From assembly GCA_036874045.1 (NCBI GenBank), contig CM072335.1, positions 15,210,001 to 15,274,000 of the forward strand: a stretch of 64,000 nucleotides of DNA, in the 5' to 3' direction. The position numbers were made by a program, and so were the translations under genes. This stretch comes from Cymodocea nodosa. Lineage: Eukaryota; Streptophyta; Magnoliopsida; Alismatales; Cymodoceaceae. Numbering within the stretch: the first letter of the stretch is position 1; every line of letters starts with the position of its first letter. Under the pieces are notes generated by a model. It saw only the letters and a list, made by a program, of their open reading frames with translations. It did no database searches and was not told the DNA's origin. This document shows, piece by piece, positions 23,861 through 35,472 of the stretch.

Positions 23861-24286
23861 AAATGAATAATTGAAAGGAGATTTAGAGCTGAGTCCCTAA
23901 GATTGAAGTAAGCTATTAGTATTTATGGTATTTATTACATAGAACTTAGAGCTTTTGCAACAAAGTATTTATGGTATTTAATTGAATGAAATAATTCAAG
24001 AAAATAAGATTTTAAAGTTCCAAAATCATTCTACTTGCTATATGAAAATTGAGTATTCTCTTTGTTACCCAAATGTAAGGAACAAAAGTTTGAAAAAATA
24101 GGGTAGATATTCTTAATGATAGTTAGGAGAGAGGGCTAAGGAAGATTTATTTAAGAGAGCCAATTTCAAAAGTTTTGAAATGAATAGCTTTGATAATATC
24201 TAACTAAAGTGTTGGATTGTGACTACTTAAAGAGGTAGGTGAATTAAGTAGTCTACCTTCTTTTAAAACTTTTTACAATTTGTGTT

Positions 24287-24560
24287 AGGATTTTAGTTTT
24301 GATGATGAATGCTTTAGTTTTGTATGAAAATAGGTCTAAGTATAAGTCTAGCCAAAGTCGCATAGTTATAAGGTTAAGTATTTTAAAAAGTCGAAGAGTT
24401 ATCATTAACAACTTTGTTGAGTCTTAAGTTTTGATGATGTATGCTAAACCAATGTAATCATATTTACTCAATTACTACTGTTTGTGAAAGTAAATTAAGA
24501 ACATCAATTAATACAAAAAAAGTTTATTGTATTGGATTTGTTAACTTCTATTTGTTAAGT
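24287..24560 (+). mobile_element. Two LTR start fragments
   Basis: At about 24287 (gttaggattttagttttgatgatg) and again at 24415 (tgttgagtcttaagttttga) sequences begin that match the start of the element B LTR read on its sense strand. The second stays similar for about 120 bp. They are in the plus orientation, opposite to B. They are scraps of related LTRs left by insertion and deletion. Confidence 0.55.
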
Positions 24561-25442
24561 GATATCAAAAAACTTGTTTAATTTGTTTTTATGCTTATAT
24601 AAATAATTACTTTTAGAAGTAAACAAATAACCTTTCACACAAATTAGAGATTAATTCCAATTTGTATTTTAACTACAAGTGCATAGTGTATATTATATTT
24701 GTGTGCAAGTATAGGTCGATCCCATAGAGATTAAGTAAGAATTGTGTACTGTTCTGATTTTTATATTGGAGTATAAATGTATTCAGTAAGCACTCCATTG
24801 AGTTACAGTTAACACAATAGACTTAGTTCGTGGAGTTATGGCTAACTCAACGGACTGATCTCGTGGACTTAAGTTAACTCCACGAGCCTATCTTTCCAAT
24901 TAAATACTGCTATTTACAGAGGAATTCGGCCAACCATTGGGCGGTTCCACAGATTGTAAATAACATCAATTAAGCTCTTTAATGTTAGTTAATATTAGAT
25001 TTATCATTAAGTAATACTAACATTCAGATATTTCAAACATTAACCATTAAAATCTTTAAGTATCTGGAATGAATCAATTTCAATAAACAATAAAACTATT
25101 TTCTAAATCAAATAAACATAAAACATTCACAATACTGATAATCATAACATTAATCACAATACAAAACAAACAATACAACACTTTAATACTAAATGTAAAC
25201 ATAGATAATTTGTTGTTTTTGGTATTTTTGTTCTGATATGTTCCTGAAGATGAGCAAAAGGTGAAATGTAAAAATCTCTATCGATAGTAAAAACTTCCGT
25301 CACTACATGTGACGCGATTACACCATTGAAAACTTAATCACTTACAATCTTGCCTCCTCTCCCTATAGAATCGTGAATCAAGAATTGTAAGATGATCTCC
25401 TCTTCAACATATTGACATCAACCCGAAACCAAGGCTAGAAAC
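24561..25442 (-). mobile_element. Gypsy G-family LTR fragment (copy 3)
   Basis: About 880 bp match the LTRs at 45912-48148 and, in reverse complement, 57786-59951. Shared landmarks are caagtgcatagtgtatatta, the ggtcgatcccatagagatta motif, a motif array at 24785-24890 and the block atctctatcgatagta. Its sequence stops abruptly at 25442, where the LTR of element A begins, so A or its LTR inserted into it. Sense strand is minus. Confidence 0.8.
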
Positions 25443-26649
25443 TGTAGGATCGTTTGTATCACAAGAGGGGGGGTGAATTGTGTCTTTAGTAATTAAATAC
25501 TAGCGGATAAAACAAGAGCACAAAACACTCATAAATGAAATTCTATTCTTTATTTAAAAACAAAATTTACAATATCTTTTCAACTCAATTCCCTTCTTGA
25601 AGGTTTTGATACAATAATGTTCGATATACAATTCAAATAGAAAAACAAAGCTCTTATTCAAAACTAATTTTAAATTGTATAAAACCTGATCTTTATGCAC
25701 ACAACTTCTTTCTTTCTCTTTGCTCAGCTTCTATATCTCTTCTTCTCTAGTTGTCGAATTTCCAGACTTCTTGCATTTGCAGCTCCTTTTCTGAAATTAC
25801 TTGGAATTTTGAACTTCTTCTGATGTTGGAGAATTTTTCAGAATATGAATATTCAAACTTAACTTTTCAGTTAGGGATCCAGATTGAATATTCAGACTTG
25901 GTTTTTGAGATTGGGATCCTTTGTTGTAATGTAGCTCGTACTCTCTATTAGTAGTCGAACTCTATTGTCTTTCACGTTCAGCGTGCTCATCCACTTAATC
26001 TATAATTCATAATCCATAATCCACGTACTAATTTTTTCTTTAATCCAAATTACTATCTTTTTGAGTTTCCACTTTCTCCACAATCATTTTGAATTTCCAC
26101 GATCTCCACTCGTAGATACATCGAGACTTTTATCTTCTTGGAGTCTTGTAGAATATCTTCTATGACTTCGATTTAGTTGAACACTTATCCTTTAAGTCTT
26201 GTAAAAACTCGAACACTTATCTATAACTCTTCGAGTTTTTGCACCTGCAAAACACGTAACTAAACATAGCAAACTTATCTATTCGTTAGTCATTTTATAA
26301 AACTTGAACAGTTATCTATCCATGCGTATAAAAACTCGAACAGTTATCTAACTATTCGATTTTCATTACGAAACGCACATGGAAAACATGTGACAACTTA
26401 AAACATTAAAAACACACGTGTAGATAACTTAACTATACGAGTTTTTAACATAAACTATTCGACAAAAACGAAACGTTAACTATTCGAAAGTTTAACTATC
26501 GAAAATCTAACTCTTCGGAAATCTTTAACTTATCCAACATAAAAATGAAACTTTCCGATAATCTGTTAACTATTATACTTAGAGAATATTATTTAGACTT
26601 ATTTAAAAATGTTAATAAAGCATATATCATTAAAACAAAATTCCTAACA
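25443..26649 (-). repeat. 3' LTR of element A
   Basis: 1207-bp LTR, tgtaggatcgtttg on the left and attcctaaca on the right (TG...CA). The adjacent sequence to the right, atctccccctttttgatgat, is the complement of the SIRE/Copia polypurine tract, which fixes the sense strand as minus and this as the 3' LTR. It carries a U3 motif array at 26170-26535. Confidence 0.92.
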
Positions 26650-26949
26650 ATCTCCCCCTTTTTGATGATGTCAAAACTTAATAAGTCAAAAATAATCTCT
26701 CTTCTCCCCCTTTTCGGCATTATAAAAAAGTAAATAAAATGTAAGGAAGAAAAAAAATTCTAAGTACATATCATTCACAAAGATTTTAAACATGCATAAC
26801 TGTCGTGGATTAAGCATAAACTGTTTAAATATAAACTGTGAAAAATAATCACATGAGTATTAAATTGTAGTAAACAGTTTACATAATATTTTTGGTAACA
26901 AATTACAATACATAAATCATGTAATACATAATTTCTATAATCACAAGCC

Positions 26950-29547
26950 TCTTTGTCTTCGAAAAATACTGATCAGAGTGTTTGAAATTTGCTTTGCAAG
27001 TTCTGTACTTACTCTGTTTATCTGATCAATTACTACTTGATCTAAATTATTTTGTGAAACTTGTGATGGTTGCTGTAAAAATTCAGTATGGATGTTTGTA
27101 TGTATACCTGTATTTGTATCTGTTTGTGTACCTATATTTATATCTGTATGTATACTCGTATTGATATCTATATGTTGCTATTGTTCTGAAAATTGTGTTG
27201 ATTGTTGCTATTGCTGTTGGGACTGAGTTTGCCTATCCTGTTGTTGTCGGACTACAGGTGTATCTGTTGCCTGGTATTTTTGGAGTTCCTTTGTAGAGAA
27301 AGATCTTGATTTTAATCTTTTCTGTGGCCAAGGTGTAATATCTGTTTAACTTGCCACAATTCTCAAAATCGTATCACCATAAAATAATTTACTCTGCAAA
27401 TGTAAGATATGAGAAATAAAAATATCATACCAGCTCACCTATATATGGTTAATTAATGCATATGTAGCATAAAGACAACATCTGCCAACTTCTACACTAT
27501 GACCAAACCTCTGAAACAATGAAGCATGTAGTATTTTTGTAATAAAACATGCTTGGCCATTTAAGTCATTTAGTAACCTCAATGGTTTGTTGGCAATTGG
27601 ATCTTTGGCTAAAGTTTGAATGTCCCATCCCAAATGATAAACCTATTTTCTTTTTGATAATTTAACTCCTTCATTTTTCAGACCAAGTACTTGATAAAGT
27701 AAATCGGGAGTTAAATATATGTCATTTTCTTGTATATTGGAAACAAGAATACCGTCTTCCACTATTAAGTTTGAGTAAAAACAACCGATAAGTTCGGGTA
27801 TAACAAGATGGCCTAGCTGTTGTGGAAGTAGAGTCAACAAGCCTTGAAATTCAAACATTTCTTGTATATGTGCCATCCCTTCAAACTTAACTAGTCTTGA
27901 ATATAAAACTATAAAAGTTTTATATGTTTGAAATTTGTCATAACAAGAACTATTTCTGAACCATAATAATGTATTTTCATCTAAACTCTGTTTAGGATTA
28001 AGTATTTTCTTGTCATGATATTCTGATCTGGGACTTGTTTCAATATTATCAGCAGCATCTATATTTTCAGATCTTTCAGAACTGGTGGAATTTCCATCAA
28101 AACTAGTATAAATGTCTGAAATATCTGTTATTGTCGTATCAATAATCTACTGAAATTCTTATGTTTGTTCTTCTGGAAACATTTCAGTAGTAATAGTATC
28201 TGTATCAATCTGTCTATCAGCAACATGTATGTCTATAATTGATCTATACAACAATTGTCTCTGTATGAAAGAATGTTCTATATCTGTCTGTATAATAGAA
28301 TCATCTTGTATTTTTAAAATTTCTATTCTTGAGACATAGGCAGTGTGATATTCAATCTGTAATTGTGTATGTTGTTGATTATATACATTTATCAACAAGT
28401 ATATTATATACTGTAACAGACATAACCATATGTATAAGCAACTATACCAAAAATCAAAATTTTCTATCTGTGATATAGCTAGAGGAAGAATATCTGTACA
28501 TTCCTCTTCAGATGAAATATCTTCTATATTCATAAACTCAGTGTCTATATCATCAAAAATATCATCAAAATTGATATCATCTGTATGTATCATCAAAATT
28601 TCCTATATGTTCTCTTTCCATAGGAAAAGAATGTGTGCTTGCAATATGATGTGAAAAACTATCCATTGTATTAAAAGATACATTATGCACTAATGTGACA
28701 CAATACCTTAGAGTGTATGGTTGTAATCCAATATTGTTCACATCTGCTGGGATTCCTAACACAAATGTTTGTCCAGCTTCTGCAATGGAACATAATTTTC
28801 CATTTTTCAATGATTCTTCTTTTTACTGCATTATTCCTTCTACACCTACAGTTAGTCCAAAATATTCTAATGTAATTTTCTTTTTCCGACTATATGTCTG
28901 CAGTGTTTCTTGTTGTTCAGGAGGTTCTAAAATTTTCTTAATTTCTCCTGTTAAAGGCACCTGGGGTCTTGATGGTTCTTCACCATGATGCCTAGGTGGT
29001 AATAATGGAATATAGAGTTTTAAGCTCTCCACCTCTGCCATTTTAAGTTGATAAACTCTTTGTCCTTCACTTTGAAGGCCCATTTTGCTAATGGCAGTTT
29101 TCTGTTCATTTATGTACTGTTGAATGTCATCTAAAATAGTCGAGGGAAAATAATGTTGGGAATATACAATGTTTCTAATTCCCTATTTGCATTTTCTATC
29201 ATTGGTCCCCATTTCTTTCCATAATAAGTGATAGACTGTACTGATTTTTCAGGTATTTGTCCAGAACTTGTAACAACCGCAGGGTTAGGTTGTAAAGTTT
29301 GTTTCCATAGTTGTAATGTGGAAAGTTCAGTCTGTTTTAGTCTAAATTGTGTTTCAGCATAATTGCAAATAAACTTCCAATAGAAATTTTTCTCATCTTG
29401 TACAGCTTTTCTAATTTCATGCAGTATTTCATTTGTAAAAGTGTACCTTGAATAGATGTCGTTGATTTCATTCTACATTTTTTGAAGTTCCAGCTCTCTT
29501 TCCTGCACTTTTGTCATTCTACCACGTCCTCTTCCACGTCTTGACAT
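26950..29547 (-). pseudogene. ORF3 of element A, plant 'putative transposon protein'-like
   Basis: A long coding stretch downstream of gag and before the 3' LTR, where SIRE elements carry an extra (often env-like) ORF. It begins with an Arg/Gly-rich start (M-S-R-R-G-R-G-R-G-R), followed by a helical region. Its middle contains L-G-H-L-V-I-P-E-L-I-G-C-F-Y-S-N-L, then a Y-Q-V-L-G-L motif and a Y-A-T-Y-A-L stretch. These resemble the arrangement of the family called putative plant transposon protein (Transposase_32), with its L-V-R-E-F-Y-A-N-L signature. The C-terminus is Gln-rich with short H-T-D/N-I and T-Q-T-D-T-N-T repeats. The family assignment is by motif memory only. It is broken in several places. 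No membrane span or signal peptide typical of an envelope protein is evident. Confidence 0.45.
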
Positions 29548-29639
29548 TGTCGATTAAGCTTTGTTGTGCACTGTAGAACTTAGTGGAAGTGAAGATTACA
29601 GAACTAGGGTTTTACTAGGGTAGAAACACGAAAGGTTGT

Positions 29640-30290
29640 TAGTAAAACATTTATAACTCTTCAAGTTTGTAAATGGATAAACAGATTCAATCATTGAAAT
29701 CATAAATATAAGATTCGTTACTAATAAATAACTCGAGTGCTTACAATAATTGTACGAGTTTTACAATCGACAAAAGCAGAATACTTAGCGTAACTATTCG
29801 TGCAAAGATAATAACTTCTAGCTAAGTGAAAAGTGAGAAAACTCGAAGACTTATGATAACTATTCGAGTTTTGTGAGCAGTAAAGCACATAACTATACGA
29901 TAAACGTGAATAGTTATTGTCAGAGATTAAGTCTTTCAAAAAATATAATAATATTAAGTTAACTGTTCGAGTTTCTCGAATGGATAGGTGTGAAAGTCGA
30001 AGTGTTAAACATAACTGTTCGAGTTTCAACTAAGACATTATAAAGCAATGAAATGCAATACGTGCATAATTCTAACTTAAGGTGTTCAGATATTTTCGGA
30101 TACTTATAAACCTAACTATTTGATGCTCAAATGCATTTCGGAGAGTTACCAGATAACTTATCGAACATTCACTTAAGATATGCATTTAGGCTTTGACACA
30201 TGTACTTCAGGAAATAATAAAATATTCTATTGATCAATTAAAACATAACTATTCGATATATATACAATAGTCTTCCGAAATCACAGAAAA
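29640..30290 (-). promoter_or_regulatory. TAACTNNNCGR motif array before ORF3 of element A
   Basis: Repeats such as taactattcgtgc, taactattcgagttt, taactgttcgagttt and taactatttgatgc, with their complements, spread over about 650 bp directly upstream (minus strand) of the ORF3 start. It has the same motif type as the U3 arrays of the LTRs, but lies inside the element. Confidence 0.5.
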
Positions 30291-31531
30291 TTCAGAACTT
30301 AAGAATTAAAAAGCATGTATTTTACCGATAGTTCAAAAATGTACTGAATTAATGTTAATTTCCTGAAATTATGTAGATTCTTTCATGAAAACATATAATA
30401 GTTCATAAGAGTTGAATTATTATATGAGAAATTGCTCCCCCTACATAAATGTTGTCTAAAGAATCTATGGCGTACTTAAACTAGGTTGCCAAGCCCTAAA
30501 TAGATTTGACTTTAAAAGGTCAAATAGCTTACTTAAAAAGGATGCTAAGCCTTAAATAGATTTGAGTCTCTCTAAATAATTTTTTTTTTTAAAATATGAA
30601 TTAAATACAGAAAGAAATTAGTAGATTTAACAATTTAGACTTTCTGGCTTTTATCTTATTCAGTTTACAAAAGATAATTCATAAAGATATACCTTCAGGA
30701 ACTTAAAAGAATTCAATAATGAGTACACAAACTTAAGACAATAAATATCGTACATTATGTGTAAAGAGTAGATAATAACAAGAAAAAAATAAAGATTATA
30801 TACACAGATTATGACAGGATTGTTATAACACATTGAAAGATAAATTAAGCTTGAGTACATTGCCCCTTTTTCTTTTTTTTTTTGTTTATATTCATATATA
30901 TTTTATGTATTACCTCCCACAATATCATCTCTTTACGTGATCACAATCCCTTGCTTATGGGAAAGATAACTAGTTAATGACAAGTGAGAACAGTTAATTT
31001 TTCTTTTTAATTTGAATTACTTGCAAAATGAGTTTTTACTTAGCACATCCCAAACCAATTGGTTTAAGTGACTAGGGTTTAAGATCCCCCAACGGACTTA
31101 ATTACTCAAGTAATTATAGACAAAAACAAACAAAAAATAAAACAAGATAGTAAATTAAATTAGAGGCAACCACAAGACTTAATTTTTCTAACAGAATGGT
31201 AATAACTTTCCTTTAATAAAAAGTACATACTTTCTATGTATTTTCCTGTTAAAATCTCTGTAATAGCATATACATAAGTAACAAAAATATAGTTGGCACT
31301 CACATTGAATCAATTTAACTTTCTTAAGTAATCATTTTTGAATTTTTCTTAAATAAATTGACTTCAATAAAAATCAGAATTTCATAAATTCTTAACTACC
31401 AGAAAACTGTAATTCGAAAATATATATTTTGTTTTGTTTTGTTTTTTTATTTTATTTTAATAATAAAGACATTAAATTCTAAAACTACCTTTATAACAAA
31501 ACAGTCAAAAAGAGATTTTATCTCTTGGAAC
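30291..31531 (-). other. Non-coding spacer of element A
   Basis: AT-rich sequence between the gag remnant and ORF3, with the purine motif near 30430-30445. Short open frames here show no similarity that I recognise. It does not obviously match the post-pol segment of element B. Confidence 0.5.
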
Positions 31532-32394
31532 CTATTTTTGAGTGGGTCTAAGAATTTTAGAGAGAGTTATATCAAAATAATTCGTATTTTTAGACTTCAA
31601 CTTATCTATTTTCTCATAATTATTTTTTTGTTTCTTTCTCTTAGTGTTATAATTATCAGAACATTTATCTCTATGTAAACCAAAGTTGAAATTTTCATTT
31701 TTAACATTATTTGATTTCCAATATCCGATATTCTTTAAATATGAAGAAAATTGATCAAGAATATTAAGATTCTCAAATGACTTAGCTTGATTTTTTTGAA
31801 AATTTCTTTTGACATTCTTGCATCGTGTGCTATCATTTATATGTTGCATTTTATTAACTTGCATATATTTTTCTCCCTTTTTAATTACACACGGAATAGT
31901 TTTTCTCTTACTATTCTTAGTACTGGAAATAAAGACATTATTTTTAGTAGTACCATCATGCAATATATAATTTTCAGAAGATGCATCGTGTAAACCAATA
32001 CCATGTTTTTCTACATTTGATATTTTACTACTGAGTTCATTTGTTAAAGTTTGACTATTATTCCATTTACTTAATATAGCCTTTTGATCGCAGACTTTAA
32101 TCTTTAACACATCAATTTTTGAATTTAAATCAGTAATAGTCAGTTCCAGTTTTTCAATTTCACAGATCATTTTCTTCTTATCAGCAATTAAATTTTCATA
32201 ATTAGCATGCAATTTTCTTTCTATCATAGTAAACTTTAAAATTTCCTGTGCATGCCTTTGATTTTCTTCTTTAAATTTATTCAACGTAGAGTTTAGAAAA
32301 TCAACCTTATTTTTAGATTCATCTAGCATTTTCCTAGTGTTCTTTCCTTCTATTTTTACTTTCTTATATTTTTTGGCCAATCTATTGTATTCAA
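31532..32394 (-). pseudogene. SIRE-type gag C-terminal region (element A)
   Basis: About 290 codons of Lys/Glu/Asn-rich coiled-coil sequence on the minus strand (for example L-N-S-T-L-N-K-F-K-E-E-N-Q and S-K-I-D-V-L-K-I-K), organised like the C-terminal half of element B's gag but clearly diverged from it. The N-terminal gag part and zinc knuckle are missing; at 32394 the sequence switches to an inverted piece of B-type gag. It is a fossil fragment. Confidence 0.7.
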
Positions 32395-33680
32395 GGAACA
32401 AAAATGATAAACCCTCAACGTCAAAATCATTGAATGACAAGAATTCTTCATCTAGAAAGTATGTATGTTACAACTGTAAGAAACCTGGACATCTTTCTCC
32501 AGATTGTCCTATAAGGAAAAATGAAAAGCAAAGTAGGACAAATCAGAAGAAGACGGCTCAGAAAACTCAGAAAAAGTTTTACAAGAAAAAGGCTTTGAAG
32601 GTCACTTGGGATGACACGTCTGAAGAGTCTGAATCTGAGGAATCAGCATCAAAATCTTCACATTCAGAAGGAGAAAAAGAGTTAGAAGACGTTGCTCATG
32701 TGTGCTTCATGGTAGATGAGTCTAAGGTAATATCTGATCCTGAAAGTCATTCAGATTTCAACTTTGATGAATTATTATGTGCTTATCATGCATTATTACA
32801 AAAACTTAAAGTTTGTAAACTGGAAAATAAGAATATTAGAAAATCTTCATCCATTATGAAAGAAGAAAATTGTTTCCTGTCTACTACTTTAGAAAAGTTT
32901 AAATGTGATAATGAAAATCATGCTAGAGATTTGCAAAAATTTAGATTTAATGAATGTATCTTGCATGAACAAATACAGAATATAAATGCTGAAAAATTAA
33001 AGATAGAATTTGAAAATGAAATGTTGAGAAACAATATAAATGAACTTGAATTAGAGATAGATAAATTAAAATTGAGAGAGCAAGATTTAAATTCTACCTT
33101 TGAGAAATGGAATTTAAGTCAAACTAAGTTAGACAAACTAACTAGTACCCCTGCGGTGTCTTATAAATTTGGCTTAGGATTTGATTATCCTGAATCTCAA
33201 GCCAATAAAGGATTTATTAGTTGTATTTCAAGTAAATCTAAGACTAAAATTCCTTTTATTATGAAACAAGGTAATAAATATGTAGAAGTAGATACTTCAA
33301 GGGATGAATCATGTAGTAATAATATAAATCAATGTGATTTGTTAAATTGTACTTCTAACATGACTATAAATGTTTCTAAAAATCTTGTTTCTTGTTCTGG
33401 AAATTCAATTTCTAATGTTTCTAAAATTTCAGACAATTGTAGTAAACTGAAAATTCAGAAACCTGAGCATGTAATTCAATACACTGGTATTAGACTAATT
33501 ACTCATTCTGCATGTGATAAAACAAAAAATTCTTGTGTAGAAAAAGATTTTGTATGTACGGAAAGTGTTAATACAAGTACAAAATCTTGGTATGAACTTA
33601 CAGAAATGTATAAGCATGACCAAAATAAATTAACATCTGATAAAAATATGTTTGGTCTTGATTATACTACATCTGAAAAC
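32394..33680 (+). repeat. Inverted duplicate of SIRE-type B gag segment
   Basis: Plus-strand copy of the gag part at 38306-39597 (minus), including the zinc knuckle Y-V-C-Y-N-C-K-K-P-G-H-L and the following coiled coil. By eye it is more than nine-tenths identical, so the duplication is recent. At 32394 it abuts element A gag of opposite orientation, with the shared bases caaggaac at the joint. At about 33680 it abuts the ORF3 remnant of element B. It forms one arm of a roughly 1.3-kb inverted repeat with a 4.6-kb spacer. Confidence 0.88.
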
Positions 33681-33699
33681 AAATATGAAGTTCTTGTCT

Positions 33700-33909
33700 A
33701 ACTTCATCTAATATATCCTAAGAAAAGAAATAATCTCTATAAAGTTCTTCTAACCTTTTGTCCACTTGAAATATTTTCTTGAACCAAGTACGTGGAACTT
33801 CATCATTCTCTATTTCTTTTCCTTTTGCATCTCTTCTGCTTTTGCCTTTTCCTCTGCCACGACCATTGTAGAACTTGGAGACCATCGTCGGAGGTTGTAA
33901 CAGCAACAA
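33700..33909 (-). pseudogene. ORF3 start of element B
   Basis: About 60 codons on the minus strand with the Arg/Gly/Lys-rich start F-Y-N-G-R-G-R-G-K-G-K-S-R-R. It resembles the start of ORF3 in element A in composition and position (after the purine motif and motif array). The rest is gone because the inverted gag duplicate adjoins it. Confidence 0.45.
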
Positions 33910-33984
33910 GCAGGAAAGATTTTCTTGACAAAGTTTACAAATAACCTAAGTCCCCATGTTATAAGTGTTTAAATAGGGTTTTTA

Positions 33985-34215
33985 GGCGTATAACTCAACG
34001 TGAAGATAAGTCGGGTTTAGAAATAAAATAAATATTGAATAAAGCTTATTCAATCAAAGTACCCGAAATATTCAAGTATAACTCGTTGAGTTAACTAACC
34101 TAACAAGTAAAACGCTGTCTAGAGGTAGTTTTACACGTTACCTTATCTAATATAACATCTAGTTAGTACACTTAAACAAGTTTCGGATGCTTCCAACTAA
34201 AACCTTCCGAAAACA
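33985..34215 (-). promoter_or_regulatory. TAACTNNNCGR motif array before ORF3 of element B
   Basis: Words such as tataactcaacgtg, aactcgttgagttaac and ttcggatgcttcc lie directly upstream (minus strand) of the ORF3 start. The layout matches the array before ORF3 of element A. Confidence 0.45.
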
Positions 34216-34415
34216 AGACACATGCTAAACTTAACATTATCTTGAGAACATTGTAAACTATTTGAACATTTTGTCTTTTGAATCTAGAATAGTTTGTTTG
34301 TCTTTTTAAATTATTTCATCAAGATTTTAAGAGGACATTAATTCAGATTAACTAAGATTTGTATTTTAAATTATATTAATCTGTTTTTGACATTGTTAAT
34401 GCTCCCCCTACAAAT

Positions 34416-35470
34416 ATACTTCAAATATATTCAATCAAAATACAAAATATACTTGTAGTGAAAATAGATGTTAAGTATAACTATACTTTTACATTTTCTT
34501 TTCAGAGACTTCCGTTATCCTGACATCATCAAAAATGATTTCCAGAATCAATTCCTACTGTATATGAATCAAAACACAACTTTGAACTCAATTCGATTAA
34601 TTCAAGGAGAATAAAAGAATGTATCTCAAATAAACGTTTTCAAAAGTACTAATGCTGATTCAATAAATCAGTAGTCATATTCGTATAAACTATATGCGAT
34701 TCAAAGATATCTGTAATTAATGAAACAACTTTTTCTTTTCAAAACAGTAAATATTGATAATTTTCTTTAAAAGTAAGTTTGAAAAGCTTGAATCATACAA
34801 GAGCTTTCTAATGTACCCGTGTAATGAGCTTTCAGTCAACAATCCCAGATCTAATCAGGACCTTAGGTTGCCATATTTAAAGAATCCTTTTTCAGGACAA
34901 CAATCCTTACATACCTATCTGCTCAAGTACAAAAGGCTCGTGATCAAACTGATCAATAAACTCTCAAAGATTTTCACTTTGTAAGCATTTTTCATTTTAA
35001 GCACAGTATATATGTATTCCATTAATACAGATGCAATAAAACACAAATCTCATACAATTTTTACTTCTATGATTGTACTGAGAATATGAATCTGTTTCAA
35101 TAAGCTTATACTTTTGATTAACAGTTTAAGATGAGTTACATATAACTTATTCTATAAGTTTAATCAATTAAGTCAAATTTATGCATGATCATATGCATTT
35201 TCCTTGATTCAAAGAAAACATTTAATCAAAATTTCAGAATGTTAGAAGTATTTAATGTTTTTCATTTACACTTCCACTTAAAATCGTAAAAACTATTAAA
35301 ATTGATAAACTACTTAAAATCAATAAGATACTACTATGATTTTACAATAAATACATAGTATCTTAAGCAGCAGTTTAGATATTACTTTAGATATTTATAA
35401 TAAGTATATAATATCTATGAGGTGAACAACATCATCAATAATATTTATCTTTTTATGTGGAGTTTAAGCA
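34416..35470 (-). other. Post-pol non-coding segment of element B, shared with Gypsy G2
   Basis: Non-coding sequence between RNase H and the internal purine motif. Its reverse complement aligns over most of its length with 56500-57700 of the Gypsy-type element G2. The strongest match is 34785-34965, including tgatcacgagccttttgtac and attgttgactgaaagctc, but flanking landmarks are also shared in order. Confidence 0.8.
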
Positions 35471-35472
35471 TT

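Larger units (their letters stand above)
20603..24286. other. Intergenic spacer with old repeats
   Basis: Apart from the tandem repeat, microsatellite and LINE fragment listed separately I see no gene. The stretch 21830-22110 is richer in G and C than its surroundings (gcgatggccagc, cgacggttcggc) but has no open frame that I recognise. Sequence near 23150-23165 (cacaaaccctcccttagc) is the reverse complement of a repeat terminus near 19205. Confidence 0.5.
25443..32394 (-). mobile_element. SIRE-type Copia derivative A (gag end, ORF3 and 3' LTR, no pol)
   Basis: Fossil element on the minus strand. From right to left it has the C-terminal coiled-coil part of a long SIRE-like gag (32394-31532), about 1 kb of non-coding sequence, a purine motif (tagggggagc on the minus strand, 30430-30445), a motif array (30290-29640), an ORF3-like coding stretch (29547-26950), a polypurine tract aaaagggggaga (26650-26664) and a 3' LTR (25443-26649). 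I find no protease, integrase or RT, so it is a deletion derivative or a non-autonomous form. The 5' end is lost at 32394, where an inverted gag piece is joined. ORF3 appears broken in several places. Confidence 0.75.

Noticed and set aside
26982-27164. Tyr/Leu-rich 60-codon plus-strand frame resembling a membrane peptide
   Set aside because: It is antisense to the repetitive Gln/Thr-rich end of ORF3; the pattern comes from repeats on the other strand.
28159-28596. Membrane or envelope protein candidate (145 codons, minus)
   Set aside because: A single hydrophobic stretch is seen but no signal peptide or envelope signature. It lies inside the decayed ORF3 region.
34754-34984. 76-codon open frame with a similar frame at 56981-57223 (minus)
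   Set aside because: Conservation is at DNA level across non-coding flanks as well, so it reflects the shared Copia/Gypsy segment, not a conserved peptide.
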